From Eutrigla gurnardus (taxonomy: Eukaryota; Chordata; Actinopteri; Perciformes; Triglidae), in NCBI GenBank assembly GCA_963514095.1, contig OY741270.1, positions 22,164,656 through 22,228,655 on the forward strand: a DNA stretch of 64,000 nt. Direction: 5' to 3'. Position numbers and translations under genes: made by a program. This document shows, one piece after another, positions 52,195 through 64,000 of the stretch. Positions within the stretch are counted from its first letter, which is position 1, and every line of letters starts with the position of its first letter. The notes under the pieces were generated by a model. That model was not told the origin of the DNA and did no database searches. It saw nothing but the letters and a program-made list of their open reading frames with translations.

Positions 52195-52440
52195 TACCGA
52201 GCACTTAATAAGTCATTGAGGGACTTGGAGCGGACACAGCTACAAAGTGAGATTTACCACTTCATGAGGCTTAACTATAATCTCCTCTGCTCGTATTTAA
52301 TGAATGCCAATCTCACCCCGGTCATTTTAGGCAGCCAAAGGGTGTTAGCGACCCAGCATTCGAAATGCGAGGCCATTTCACCTAGATATGTACCGAAGGA
52401 AGTAAGAGACCTGCCCGACAATTGCGGGATTTTTACTTTT
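52195..52440. promoter_or_regulatory. Candidate conserved noncoding element
   Basis: Complex low-repeat sequence with TTAATAAG, TTTAATGAAT and similar AT cores between two microsatellites. An ORF crosses it without a recognisable domain. Enhancer role is untested. Confidence 0.2.
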
Positions 52441-52710
52441 TTTTTTTTTTTTTTTTTTAACATCTGTTGGGCCTTCCTTTGAGAGCCCCATAAAGTTTCA
52501 CCGCAAACGTTTTGTGGTGATTTTCTGGGTTTTTCTGTGTATCCCAATAGGGAGGCGGCAGCTTGTTCAGTGAACCGTGTTGGGTTCAAAGCGCATAGAG
52601 GAGTTCGAGGAGTGTTGAGGACCATGATGTATAGTCGACCGGACCACCGGGGTCACGCCTTCGGTGTACCCCTTCTGTGCATGTGTGGGAAAAGACGCCT
52701 CCTCCCCAGA

Positions 52711-52711
<1 letters not shown>

Positions 52712-52780
<69 letters not shown>
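52712..52780. repeat. (CA)n microsatellite
   Basis: About 34 units. Confidence 0.97.
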
Positions 52781-52784
<4 letters not shown>

Positions 52785-54829
52785 CAATAATTAATAGCAT
52801 TGCGTCGTGAATGAATTGCCTTTCGGAACAACCTGGTCATTACTTCGGCACTGTTATTAGGCTTTGACATACTATAACAAACATAATAATTAGTGCAAAG
52901 ATTAGATGCCACAGATGTGACCACAATATTAATGACATCATATTGAACCTGAACAAGACCAGAGTTAAAGGTATCGTACTTTACTGTACTGGAACACAAG
53001 AGATTATAATGGTTCAAAAGAGCCAAGATATCCTGACTAGTCAGCCTAAATTTCATCCTGCTTTTCCCACAATGCACCTGCATCTTTTATTAGCCCAAGC
53101 TGCCACTTGAAGGCATATGGGTTATCCAACTGATGGGCTTGTTGGATGCTTGAATGGCGTTTGAAATCTGCACCTTTCAACTGTCGGAACACACTGGTTC
53201 ATTACGCCTAAACAGAGATATCAGGCCGCTCTCATTCTCAGGGCATCATAAAGACATTGTGTCCTGCCCCTCGGCCTCTGATACCAACGCACAAGGCACC
53301 CTTCAGCGTCTGAGACGCACACCCGATGACATCACCAGGATTGTTTTTCCCGACTTTGGAAAGCCCCATTCATATACATCTTTTTCCATTAATAGAAAAC
53401 CTGAACTTCGTGTGCAAAATTGGTGGAGAGTCCCTTTCAGCTGCGCTTCAACATGAAAAACACTAACTCGATGTCATGTGAAACTTGGTGTTTACTCACT
53501 GTGGCTTTATTTCGTTCATCTATTTACACTAAACGCCAACGGGGATGCATTTAGATTAAAGAGGCTGCAGCATGGGGGGAAAAAAAGAATGTGAGCGAAA
53601 CTCAGAGCGGAACAACAACATGGAGTGAGAGAGAAGTCAGATTCGGGATGTGTCTACTAAAACCAAAACCAGGGTGTAAGACTAAGAATACATCCCGAGA
53701 TGTTTGTGCACACATGGCGCCAATGAACCAGCGGAGCGAAAGGAGATGCTTTTTCCGTGCGGGGCTTCATGTTTGCTCCAAATGTGTCTCCAATAACGTG
53801 CCAAAATTTGCTTTGCAGAAAGTAAACAAGAAAATTGAGTCAGCTTTAAAGTAAGCACTCAACGCAACATCACACCCGATTCCCAGGGTACTTTCACGGG
53901 ATGTGGCAACTCTTTTTTTTTGTTGTCTTCTCCTTGGTGTGTGTGCAGAGTCTTGTGTCCGCATGCCCTCTTGTCTCATGGCCGTGCATGTTATTGACTT
54001 ATTTGCATAGCGTTTGCAGCAGGACCTATTTTTCCCATAAGAAAAAAAAGGAGGCTGATCATGCATCCACAGCTGCGAGCCTCCTCTATGTGCTCATCGC
54101 TTGGACGCCACTGTATGTTTTTTGTGTTCATGTTTGCATTACGTTAGCCGGATTTGTGCACTTACATGGGCGTGTTTGCATCCATCACTCGGAGAATATG
54201 TGTGTGTTTTTGATGTATTTGTGCGTCTGTGAATTCCCCACCCTTTTTCCCTTCTTTCCTTTCTTTCACTCTCCCTCTTAATCAGTTGTTTGTGTGCGTC
54301 TGCTCTTGGTGAATACAGCCACGGGATAAACAGCCGCACGATAAAACAATTACAATTACGCACATGTGTGGGAAGACAGAGAGAGATGGAGAGAGGCTGA
54401 AAAAAAAAACGAGACAAACGAAGAGGCGGCAAAAGAACGGCCAAGAGAGTAAAAGGTGTGAGGAGAAACAGAAAGTGGAGAATGTGAGGGAGATGCATAT
54501 CACTTTGGTGGCTCGTCTGGGAGGCTCGAGCCGCTCCCACGTCCCTCTGCTCTCCCTTAGTTGGACGACCCTGCTCCCCTCCGTCTGCATTGGGAGAAAG
54601 GAAACGGACGAAGGATTTACTGTTGGGTCCTGACTTGTACACATTCCTGGTGTTGTTTTTCTCCCCTCGGCCCCTCGGCCATACCAAAGGCCTCTAAAAC
54701 AACAGGCTGTCAGGTTGTGACAGCTGGCTTCAAACAGCTCCTACAGCAGCCCTGCACCCAGGTTCCCAGCCTCACCATGGAGCTGTGTGTGTGTGTGTGT
54801 GTTTGTATCTGTGTGTGCACAGATGGTTT

Positions 54830-54838
<9 letters not shown>
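52781..54838. other. Intergenic region
   Basis: No gene was recognised. A 182-codon - strand ORF (54139-54687) is of low-complexity, Ser/Leu/Phe-rich composition and looks random. Confidence 0.45.

Positions 54839-54905
<67 letters not shown>
54839..54905. repeat. (GT)n microsatellite
   Basis: About 33 units after a TATATA step. A shorter GT run precedes it at 54784-54802. Confidence 0.97.
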
Positions 54906-54906
<1 letters not shown>

Positions 54907-55036
54907 TGGGTGACTAAGTGTTTGTTTGGTCTGTATATGTGGATGTATAGCCTGAGTGTATCTATCACTTTGAGATAAGTAGGACTTCAGTGAGACTTAA
55001 CATTTAAACCCCTTTGGTGTGTGTGTCTGTGTGTCA

Positions 55037-55041
<5 letters not shown>

Positions 55042-55069
<28 letters not shown>
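55042..55069. repeat. (CA)n microsatellite
   Basis: About 14 units, complementary to the GT tract 137 bases upstream. Confidence 0.95.
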
Positions 55070-56088
55070 CGCTCCTTATTCCCAGCGATGAGCCCAGGTG
55101 GCAGAGTGGCTTTGAAGCACTGCGAGCCTCCTCATGATTCCCCTGGCCATCCAGGTGTGTGTGGGCTGGCCCGTCTGTCTCAGGAAGAGAAGGCCCTTTT
55201 TTGTCTGAGCTTTGTCAACCAGGAGAACACCATTGATCCCCCTGATTCCCCCCCCTACCCAATCAACTCCCCTCCAGAGTGCTACCACACCTCCCCAAGC
55301 TTCAGATGTGGGGAGAAACCAAAGCTGTCTGGAGGACGGAGGGGTTCGGCACGGAGGCGTGGGCGGGGAGGAGGACTCCTCTAGGTGAGCAGGAGCAGCC
55401 CCTCTCAGCACCAACGGGAGAATTGTTTTCACTCCGCAGGTGCTCGCCATCCAAATGAGGTCACAGCTCAAGTGTGGCTCTTCAAAAGTGGAGGAAGGTC
55501 AGATTCTTTTCACGGGGAAACAAACACGCAGGCGAGCACATGTAGTGGATTGTAGTATGCAAACGATTCAAACATATTTATTACATACCGGTAAATATAA
55601 ATGGATACATCAAGACACAATGTAAATATGACACTTTTAGTCACACTTAATAAGACAGTAGGCTATTTCGATTCGCTAAATCACAATTTCTAAATGTTCT
55701 CCTTTAGAATGCCATAAAGACTATGAACACAAACGCATGTGTTTATTCCCAATGCTCACATACTAACAGAATCAGACACACTTACTTTAACTGTAGATGA
55801 AATTAACATCGTTTCTGTATGTTGCCATTCCTCTTTATCTCTCTCCAACATTGGCCTCCATTTTTGTTCACACCAACGATGTTCGAGCTCTGATTTCTAA
55901 GTGATATAATCGTTTACAGGCATTTTCAAATGTGCATTCTGGATGCAGGTGATTAATAATTGAGTGTGATATTACGTATATTTTGTGGTATTTAAATGAC
56001 AGCGATTACCAAACTGTACAGATGTACCGATTTCTTGATGTGATTGATGTGAACGTGTGCATGCCAAAGTAGCTCTGTGGGATCAAAG

Positions 56089-56128
<40 letters not shown>

Positions 56129-59100
56129 CCTCTGAAAGATGAACTCAAAGTCAGATAGAAGCCCCTAGTGTCATTGTTTGTGCCTTTAATGGTCCCATGC
56201 AGGTATTTTCCTCATGACTTGCTTCCTATGCTTTTGAATCTCTCATTGTGTGCGTCCCGAGTCTTCCGGAAAGCCCCGTGATATCTCTTTTTTTGGTCTT
56301 TTCCACAGGTATTTGCAGTACAGTCACATCATGTCAGTAATTCCCAGAAAAGAGTATTGGTTTTGTCCTACTCTGCTTTTCGTAAAGGGTTGTTTGGCCA
56401 ATTAAAGAAAAGAAAACCTCCCATCCATTATTCCAAGGTGAAGAATGAACTGTCAAGCTTAACTTTTAGGCAAACATTGATGAGAAGTCCTAAATTGTTC
56501 AGAATTGAAAGCTCTGTAACAGGCGAGTAGGTAAGCCTTGTTTTGAGATGAACCCTCCAGCCACCGAGGCAATATGCAACCTTCTCTGCGTGCAGCTTTG
56601 TCTCTCATTGACCGTTAAGTTGCGAGCGATTTCCTGGCTGTTTTTCACTACCCTGTTTTCACAAAAGAAAGTCATATATTAACTCGCTCCCCTGTCCATA
56701 AGGAGGTCAAAGTCCCAGGTCAGCTACAGTCTTCCTCTTGCTCATTGACACGTCAGCAGGGCAGTTAAAGTTCAGACAGGAGAAGGAGAAGAAAAAAAAA
56801 AAAAGGTACTCTTAAGTGTTTTCTGCAGTGATTGTACATTAAAATGTGTTTAGATCCCTGAAGTGCACTTTGGAAACTATAATGTGGAATTTGAAAACAA
56901 TCCTCCGGGCCCATCTCTGGTCCGAACGCTGCTTTAGGCCCGATGCCACAGTGCAGACTGAAGTCACAATGGGAGACATCACAGAGTCACGGCCTGTAAA
57001 TGTTAGCTTTAGTTTCTTTTACATCAACAGTTTACCCATCTCTAATTGGAACATGCCCCCCCCCTCCCTCCTCTTTCTATCTAAACACATAGGCGCACAC
57101 GCGCGCGTGCTCGCACGGTGCGGCACGCACGTACACATCCAGCGGTGCTATGGGAACATCTGGAGGAGCTCATCCAATGCACAGACAAACGTTTCCTGGA
57201 GAGCACCGAACGAACCATCAGAGGGAGCTTCAAACAGCCCGCCACTGCTAACACAAACACACACACACCTCTCGGCTGGCGGAGGTAAAAGGCCAGATCA
57301 GATGAGCGGAGGGAACAAAGAGCGTCTCTTTGCGCTCCAAGGTATTGCAGCACTTATGGTTAACTCTCCGAGCACAAGGCCGGCTTTCTTCTCCGCCGGT
57401 GTCTCATCTACACATCCTCATATATTCGCCGCCCTGCCAGGGTCCCGGGACCCACCAGGACACAGAGAATGTCCAAGGGGGCTTCTCGTGAAACAGTGTC
57501 AGGGTCTCGCTGTCTGGCCCCTGACAAGCCCCCACAACAGCCAGATCGCAGTAGGGAGGGAAGATCAATATGATGCATGTGTATGTATTGAGTAATGGCT
57601 GAGATCAACGTCTGCAGAAAAAAAATGTGTTGTTACCTTTCATCCAGACTAAGAAAAGCATATTTTTCTGACCAAAAATGTTTCTTTTCAAAAGCAGCAT
57701 TTGATAATGTCACTCTCACGTTTCAATGGCAACAGGAAAAACTAGCTGATAAGTTATGATGCTCATGTAATAAATGATCCGTGAACATTGTCAACATATT
57801 TCTGCTTTCTGGACATATTTAGTTCATGTTATTGTGTTTCATTGCACACCTCCTTGTAAGCAGTAAGGCATCAGCCATGTGTTTAAAAAGGGCAAAATAA
57901 CTTGAACTGCCATTAAACTATTCACATCGAGTCATTTTAACTTCTAAAGGTCATCAGATGTAGGATTTGATTTAAAAAACACGATGTTCTCAGGTCCGTG
58001 AAGTATTTTAACAACAAACACAAGACCGTGTTCTTTTCATTATAATAAAGTCACTTTTAAAAGTTTACTCCTAACCCTGCCTGTCCATTTTTTCCCTCCT
58101 TTTCCTCCATCTCTCTCTGTTTCCCTGTCAGACGCCACAGAAAAACACCGTTTATCATTATCACCTCCTCTCACCTGAGACCTCACCTCTTGTCTCCCCT
58201 CTCGCTCCACTTCCTGACACCCCCTCCCTCCACCCGCTCGGCCCTTTCACCCTTCCTCTCCCCTGCCACTGCCCATCCCTTCACACGTTCTCTCCTCCCC
58301 TCCCTCCCCCTCCTCACCTCCCTACCACCTAGTGAGCACATTTCCTTGCTCCCTCCCTGCCAACAAAGGGGGGAAAAAAAGCTTTTACTCATTAGTGGAT
58401 GACCCTTGGCCCTAGGCCACATTTTAAGAGGCTCTACTTGACTCCTGACATGGCCGTCAGCAATCAAAACATGTGCGTCGGAGCATATAGACCTGGAAAA
58501 AAAAAAGCGGCGTGTATGGATGCTTGGCCCGATGTGTGTGTGACAGCAGTCTGACAGGAGACAGACAGGTTCACTAACTGGAGCGCAACCTGTGCGGTGG
58601 TTGGCCTGTCCCCGGGCCGGACGCTGGCAGCCGTTACCCACGATGGAGATGGATCACCCTCTCGCTCTCTGTCCCGTTAGCAGCAGCAGCCCCCATTAGC
58701 TTTATCGCCGATGTGTGTGTTTATTCATTGGGAAAGGTGAAGGGCCCGGGCATAGCGTGTCAGAGTTGCTGCGTAATTGTGTTGATGCTTTTCTAATCGC
58801 TCGCAGAAGTTGGATGTGGTAAGCTTGTTTAAGATCCGACGTGTTTGTGTTTCTAATTTCGCGGGACAGGATGCGAACGCACAAACGGCGTTTCATCCCG
58901 CTCTCGGCCTCTCTCGCGCTTCCACACATTCTGGTTGATTATAAAAAGATTAAAATCACATACGGTCTTGATTCATCTGTATATTCACTAGATTTTTTTT
59001 TTTGCAAAATGGCAGAAAAGCAGCAAAAGAGTCCAACCTGAAAATGTGAGCTAACCCGAGGCTCTCCCCTGCCCCGGTCAGTCTTTTAATGAGGAAGCTG

Positions 59101-59941
59101 ACAGCATATTCCCTAAGGCAGGGTGCTGCTACTGTAGTAATAGCCCTTCATTGCTGACAGATTCATGCACACTCGCCGTTTGATGTGGCTTTCTCCTTCT
59201 GCTTCGACCTCTGCTCGTCTGCTTTTGGAACGTTTTCTTCCAAGGAAAACGGGCCTTTTCAAAGGACAGCAACCGAGCAATTAAGGTCCTCTTTAACCTG
59301 TTTTACTGTGTGGTGACGTGACATACGTCTGGGTGTCTCTGACACTAATATAGACATGTCTGCTCCCAATATGGCAACAGAGGGCTGATATTTCTTTTTT
59401 TTTTGCGGTGGAATTTTGCAAACACAATATGATTCAGATTATCAATAACAACATTTCAAAATGCTTTGAAGGAAGTCGTTTATATTTGAAACAGAGACAA
59501 AGCGAGGACAGCCTTGGGGACTGTAAAATATTAGGGGGAAGGTTACATATTTATTTTTTAAAAACATTTCAGAAGGGAAGGTAATCAGAAAAATATTATT
59601 TTGTCAGTCCAGATTCACTCTACTTGTGATGTTTATTGCAAATTTTACAACAAATTCAAAAAGCTACACCACAGATATATATTGTCATATTTAATGCTCT
59701 TATAAAGGCTGTGAAAACACTCCCAGAGATGTGACGCAACATTTAACTGAATCGAGGCAGTCAGACACCCGATCTCATAAAGATCAGGCTTCAGCATTAT
59801 CTGATCCAATTCATCAAAGTGATCTCATCCCTACTCATCTTATCTTTCCGTTCGAGCAGAAGCCCCTCTGCGCTTTTTGCGTAGCATCCTAATGCAGAAA
59901 GTTCACATGTGGTTAATGTTGTGAAACGTGGCGGTTCGCTT
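55070..59941. other. Intergenic region
   Basis: A CA microsatellite lies at 56090-56122 and a long pyrimidine-rich stretch at 58085-58345. A 249-codon ORF (56846-57595) has no recognisable domain. No exon was recognised. Confidence 0.45.
56090..56122. repeat. (AC)n microsatellite
   Basis: About 16 units. Confidence 0.95.
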
Positions 59942-60259
59942 GAGGCAACAAAACTACTTGGTTAGGCTTAAAATTAGTAGACTTGTAGCGTAACTCTTCG
60001 TGGACGTATCATAATAAAATCACATGACCATTCTCACTGATTCTGCCGCTAATTTAATAAGTAATGCAAACATCCGCTGCATAACGGACCCAGTATAAGA
60101 AGACTTTTGTCAAAGAGTTTGCTGTTCGTGTCACATGAAAACTGCAAGTAAAGTTGACATTTTTGTCACGTCAGTAGTTTGTAATGTGAAGTGTTAGTGT
60201 CGATAGTCATGTTAGTATAAACCACGCTGTTTTCCTAAACTAAGTGGTTTTCTTGCCTC
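59942..60259. mobile_element. MITE-like element with inverted ends
   Basis: The left end GAGGCAACAAAACTACTTGG matches the reverse complement of the right end (GAGGCAAGAAAACCACTTAG) at 16 or more of 20 positions. This gives a roughly 318-bp element without coding capacity. The ACTACTTGGTTAGG motif is common in fish genomes as I remember. Target-site duplication is not clear, as expected for an old copy. Confidence 0.65.
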
Positions 60260-60349
60260 AACCTAACTTCCTGTGAGTCGTAAGTAGTCAAATTTAGTGA
60301 AACAGTTAAAGGATCCCTCGCTGTTAACACAAGGCAACATACAAATTAA

Positions 60350-60664
60350 GGCTACGTTTAAACGACACCGGTCTTGCTAAAAATGGGAATGTTTTCCTTT
60401 GAGTTTTAAAAAAAGTACTGTTTAGGTGTAACTTTTTTGAAAACCATCCGCATGCACGATTTGCAAAAACAAAAGTGCTGTAGTATGCATGCCAGGCCAC
60501 TAGTTGGCAGTGAAACTTTGTAATAGATGCTGGAGTGGCGTATTTGAAAGATTTCACAATATACACGGTTTGAAAAGTTTCTGTTTATGCCCCACAAAAC
60601 GGCGTTGTCGTATAAACAAACAGCCAGAACGTTAAAAATACTTGAAAACGTTGCCTAAACGGCC
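60350..60664. mobile_element. Second MITE-like element with degenerate inverted ends
   Basis: The left end GGCTACGTTTAAACGACACC resembles the reverse complement of the right end, GGCCGTTTAGGCAACGTT. Internal motifs such as AAAACGGCGTTGTCGTATAA fit a dispersed fish DNA transposon built from ACGTTTT / CGTGTAAAC-like repeats. No ORF of note. Confidence 0.6.
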
Positions 60665-63600
60665 CCTAAAGCGATCGATTGTGTCGCCACTACTCTCTTT
60701 ATAATCTGTAAAATCTAATTTTAACATACCAGTCCATCAGCTGACCCTGCATCAGCTGACTCAGATGAGCAGAGCAGACTTGAAATCAGTCACATGCAAA
60801 AGTGACGCTAGAGAGGATGTGGAGCATCATAGTTTGAAGCTTTTTGCACTGAGCCAGGTTGTATCCAAATAGATTTTCATTTTAAGTGAAATTCGGGCTC
60901 AGAGTCGTAGAACGGTCGCAGAACGGTCCTCCTTTCACTAGTTCTGTGGTTGTAATAATCACTTTCATACAGTAGCAACTATTTTAAAATTCACCATTTT
61001 GTCATAATTTCCACAAACATTCATATATTATTCCTACTATTTTGAGGTGGTCTTGCTTTTGACAAATTGGAATATATGATTCAACCCCCAAGCCAGTCAT
61101 TTTTGTATAGTCCCCTAGCTGACTGGAGGTCAGGGCCCGGAGGTCAGGGTCGTGGTTTGGGGCCCGGAGGGACCAAAGCTGGACGGATAAGGAGGAAGTT
61201 GTCGGTGGAAGTCTAGTCTGGGGCCTGTCTTCACCAGTCCACCACCCAAACCCTGTATTTGGACAGGGTTTATTTTCAGCCTTCTGCATCGGTGTTAAAC
61301 ACGAAAGCCTGATACGTCCGAGCGCTGAGCAGCAACGGTGACATGTGGCCACCAGACTGCTTCAGAGCTTTTTTTTCTCTCCCCCTCCTCCTCCTCCTCC
61401 TCCCCCACACTCCTCCACTGCTCCTGCTGTTCCTCTGAAAACACTGTGTCCCATGGCATGAGCAAACACGCTCGGACCATCCTTCCTATGAACCTGTAGA
61501 ATGGCGGGACCCCCTTCTCTGCACCAGAGACCCCGACCTCCTCCCAGCGTAACTCCAAACTGTTGAGACAACAAACCTTGAAGTTTGGCTTTCTGTGACC
61601 TTTTAAAGGTATTTTAATGGCCCTATCTCCCCACGATTGAAATATTTGGTGAGGCGAGGTAATTTTATCTCTGAGAAGTGGAAAACAGCCAATCCTGCTT
61701 GAATAGGCTACCCTCTAGTGTTTAAAGTAGAGAAACCACAGTTGCACATTGGTTATTCCTACGTGCAGTGACAATAACCTTATACGTATAAATCATCTAT
61801 CCATCAGATTAGTTGTATTAGTTCCCCCCAGATGCAGAGGTGAGTCTCTGCCTGAGCCTTTCCTCGCCGTCACCATCCAACAGTAAACGTGTTTGCCTGA
61901 TGGATGCTTTCCAAACATAGCTATTTACTCACATCCAAAATAGACAGCTCGCACGGAGACTGAGAAGCTCTTTCTCCTCTGGCCCAGTGTCAGTGCACAG
62001 TGGGGTCTGTGTGATGGAGTCAATAACGTGAGGGAGTAAAGGTCAAGCAGAGCATTGACATTGCATACGACATTATGTTCTATTACAAGTGAATTAAAGG
62101 GTCTGAGCATGCATAGAATTAGGGTTTTTGCACAGATATATTTTATTTAATATGAACAGTTAAATTAAATAATGTGAAAAGTGTCACGACAGATCTTCCG
62201 ACTCTGCTTTTTAGCCCCTTTTTGTTCTTTGTTTTGATTTTCTGTTCCACAAGAAAATATAAATCCACATTTTACATGCCCTGCAGCAAACAGGACTAAA
62301 AAGCAAGATAGAAGATGGTTGAAACTATAACAGGGCTAATCTAACAAACCAAATGAACTACCTGCATGACTAGACACTTAAAATATATGCTAACTTTTAG
62401 GTGAACTGACCCTTGAAAGGCCTTCTCCTTTGTTAAAAAGTCCCACCTCTGCCACGATATGTTTGTGTCCCTGAATCCCAAATTCTCTTTGGAATGGAGC
62501 TCCTGTCCTGCATGTACTAATGTGCACCAGGTTCAAAATGTGAGTTCAAATGTACGTCTACAGCGTTCATAATGACAAAACACTGCTAAGATATATGTCA
62601 GAAATATATGTTTGCTTTGGTCAGTCTCCCATGGATGCTGGACGGTTGTGTCATAACCATCGAGTCTCAACTCTGGAACCAGGTGATGACAGCATTATTG
62701 TAGTTAGGTCCCTGAAGGGTTATGGTCAGTGTGTTAAAGCGTTATATAGGCCCTGATGGCCCCGAGAGGTGAGAAACGACTCTTTTCACCTGCTCTCCGC
62801 TCACCAACGGCGGTTTGTGTGAGGTCTCCGCCGAACGCTCTCCATTTGTCTCCCTCACCGCTGATAGCGGGAATACAGTAAATATTTGAGAGTTATTGCC
62901 GGGATCGGATTAATTACATGCAGTCTTGAGTTTCTGCAATGCCTCCTTTGTTCCCGGAGAAGTCACACAACATTAACAAGCTGTCAAGCTGTGAGCTGAC
63001 ATGGTTTGTCTCAGTGACTTGTTGTCGGTTTTTTGCCTCGGCGTTCTCGTGTTTCTGTGCCTCTGTGTGAGCATGGAGCAACTTTTTTAAGATACCACAC
63101 GCTTAGAATCGGTGAATCTTCACGTCCTTGCATGTGCATTGTGTGTAAGTCAAAAGGAGAATAAGGGAAGGAGACAGTGACAGTGACATAGCATGGGAGA
63201 AAGATGGGGGGGGGGGGCATAGTGGTGCTTGACGAAAAAAAAAAGCGCTTGTACATAAATTGACATGTGCAATTAGGGAGATGTACACAGTCCCCCTGGT
63301 CTGTTTAAGATCTGGAATAGTTTCCTAACAGCTTCAAGATGCCCTGTTTTGGCTTTGGTTTCAAATCTAAATCTGGTTTGACCTAGTTGAATAATGCCGC
63401 TGGTGAAGTTCCCTCTGTTCGGAGTTGGCTCCGGTCCAGCTCCGTACCGTACATGACGGCGTAACACGGAACACGGTTTTGGCTCGGCTAAAATCTGACG
63501 AACGGCGGAGGAAATTCTGACCTTTTTGCGTGAATTCCTAACACTGGATTTTGCAAGGTGGTCTCAAACACTTTGGGGTTTTCTGTTTATATGGTGTGTA

Positions 63601-64000
63601 AGGGGACATTAAAACTGGAAGAGCTGAGGTTTTAGCTAGCATACTTGGCCTGCGACTTCTCAGAATGAAATGCTTTGAGGCGGCTCTTGCTCGTTTCTGA
63701 CTTTGCCTTTCTGCTTTTTGTTCCTGCACCTCTTTCATTAAGCCAATACTTATACATACTAGTACCTTTAGCAGCGGCTATTAGCACTTCAGGACTCCGG
63801 AGTGGCATCTCACGGGTTAAAGACAGCTGCCAACATCTGTAGCTGTGGTTAGCTTTTAATTGTGAGGCCCAGCAAGTGAGCGAGCAGCATGGTGGAGAGG
63901 GGGCTGGCAGGCCCGCATATTTCAGCCGAGTGTTCACAGAGCAGCTTTCCGGCCAGCCATGTGGACTCAATGATGGCGTCCAGGGGTTGTGCTTGTGCTC
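60665..64000. other. Intergenic region to the window end
   Basis: A local GGAGGTCAGGG duplication lies at 61120-61180, a CTC run at 61383-61402 and a poly-G run at 63205-63219. ORFs are short and without domains. No exon was recognised. Confidence 0.45.

Noticed and set aside
1..64000. Bacterial or phage systems (CRISPR, operons, toxin-antitoxin pairs)
   Set aside because: Spliced gene structure, microsatellites and the vertebrate bmp4 gene show this is animal DNA. The periodic repeats lack unique spacers.

Overview
This window is vertebrate genomic DNA, almost certainly from a ray-finned (teleost) fish. It has long (CA)n/(GT)n microsatellites, sparse compact coding sequence, spliced genes with consensus GT/AG borders, and relics of fish-type interspersed repeats. 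No bacterial operon, rRNA, tRNA or CRISPR structure was seen.

The only protein gene I can support is bmp4 on the + strand. It encodes a 403-residue BMP4 precursor from two coding exons, join(19456..19813, 21781..22634). The precursor has a signal peptide, a TGF-beta prodomain, an R-T-K-R furin site and a 113-residue mature ligand with all seven cystine-knot-type cysteines. Upstream I infer two noncoding leader exons: exon 1 ending at 14801, with a GC-rich promoter region around 14340-14510, and exon 2 at 18631-18753. The 3' UTR starts at 22635 and most likely ends soon after the AATAAA at 22859.

The most interesting signal is in the spliced leader. An upstream ORF starts at 18721 in exon 2, crosses the 18753/19449 splice exactly at a codon border, and runs over the bmp4 start codon in another frame to a stop at 19467-19469. 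It encodes 17 residues (MDCFPMLYFLSRHHDSW). As I recall the human BMP4 mRNA, an overlapping upstream ORF there encodes a near-identical peptide with the same ending. This suggests a conserved translational control device.

Layout: 1-14340 is upstream intergenic DNA with simple repeats and a decayed LINE reverse-transcriptase fragment near 12.9 kb. 14340-23420 is bmp4. 23420-64000 is a roughly 40 kb stretch without a recognisable gene. It is punctuated by candidate regulatory blocks, CA/GT microsatellites, a 10-bp-unit minisatellite with higher-order structure (44801-45755), MITE-like elements (26655-26873, 59942-60259, 60350-60664), and a few unexplained long ORFs. A developmental gene next to a large noncoding stretch fits distal enhancer control of bmp4, but that is inference.
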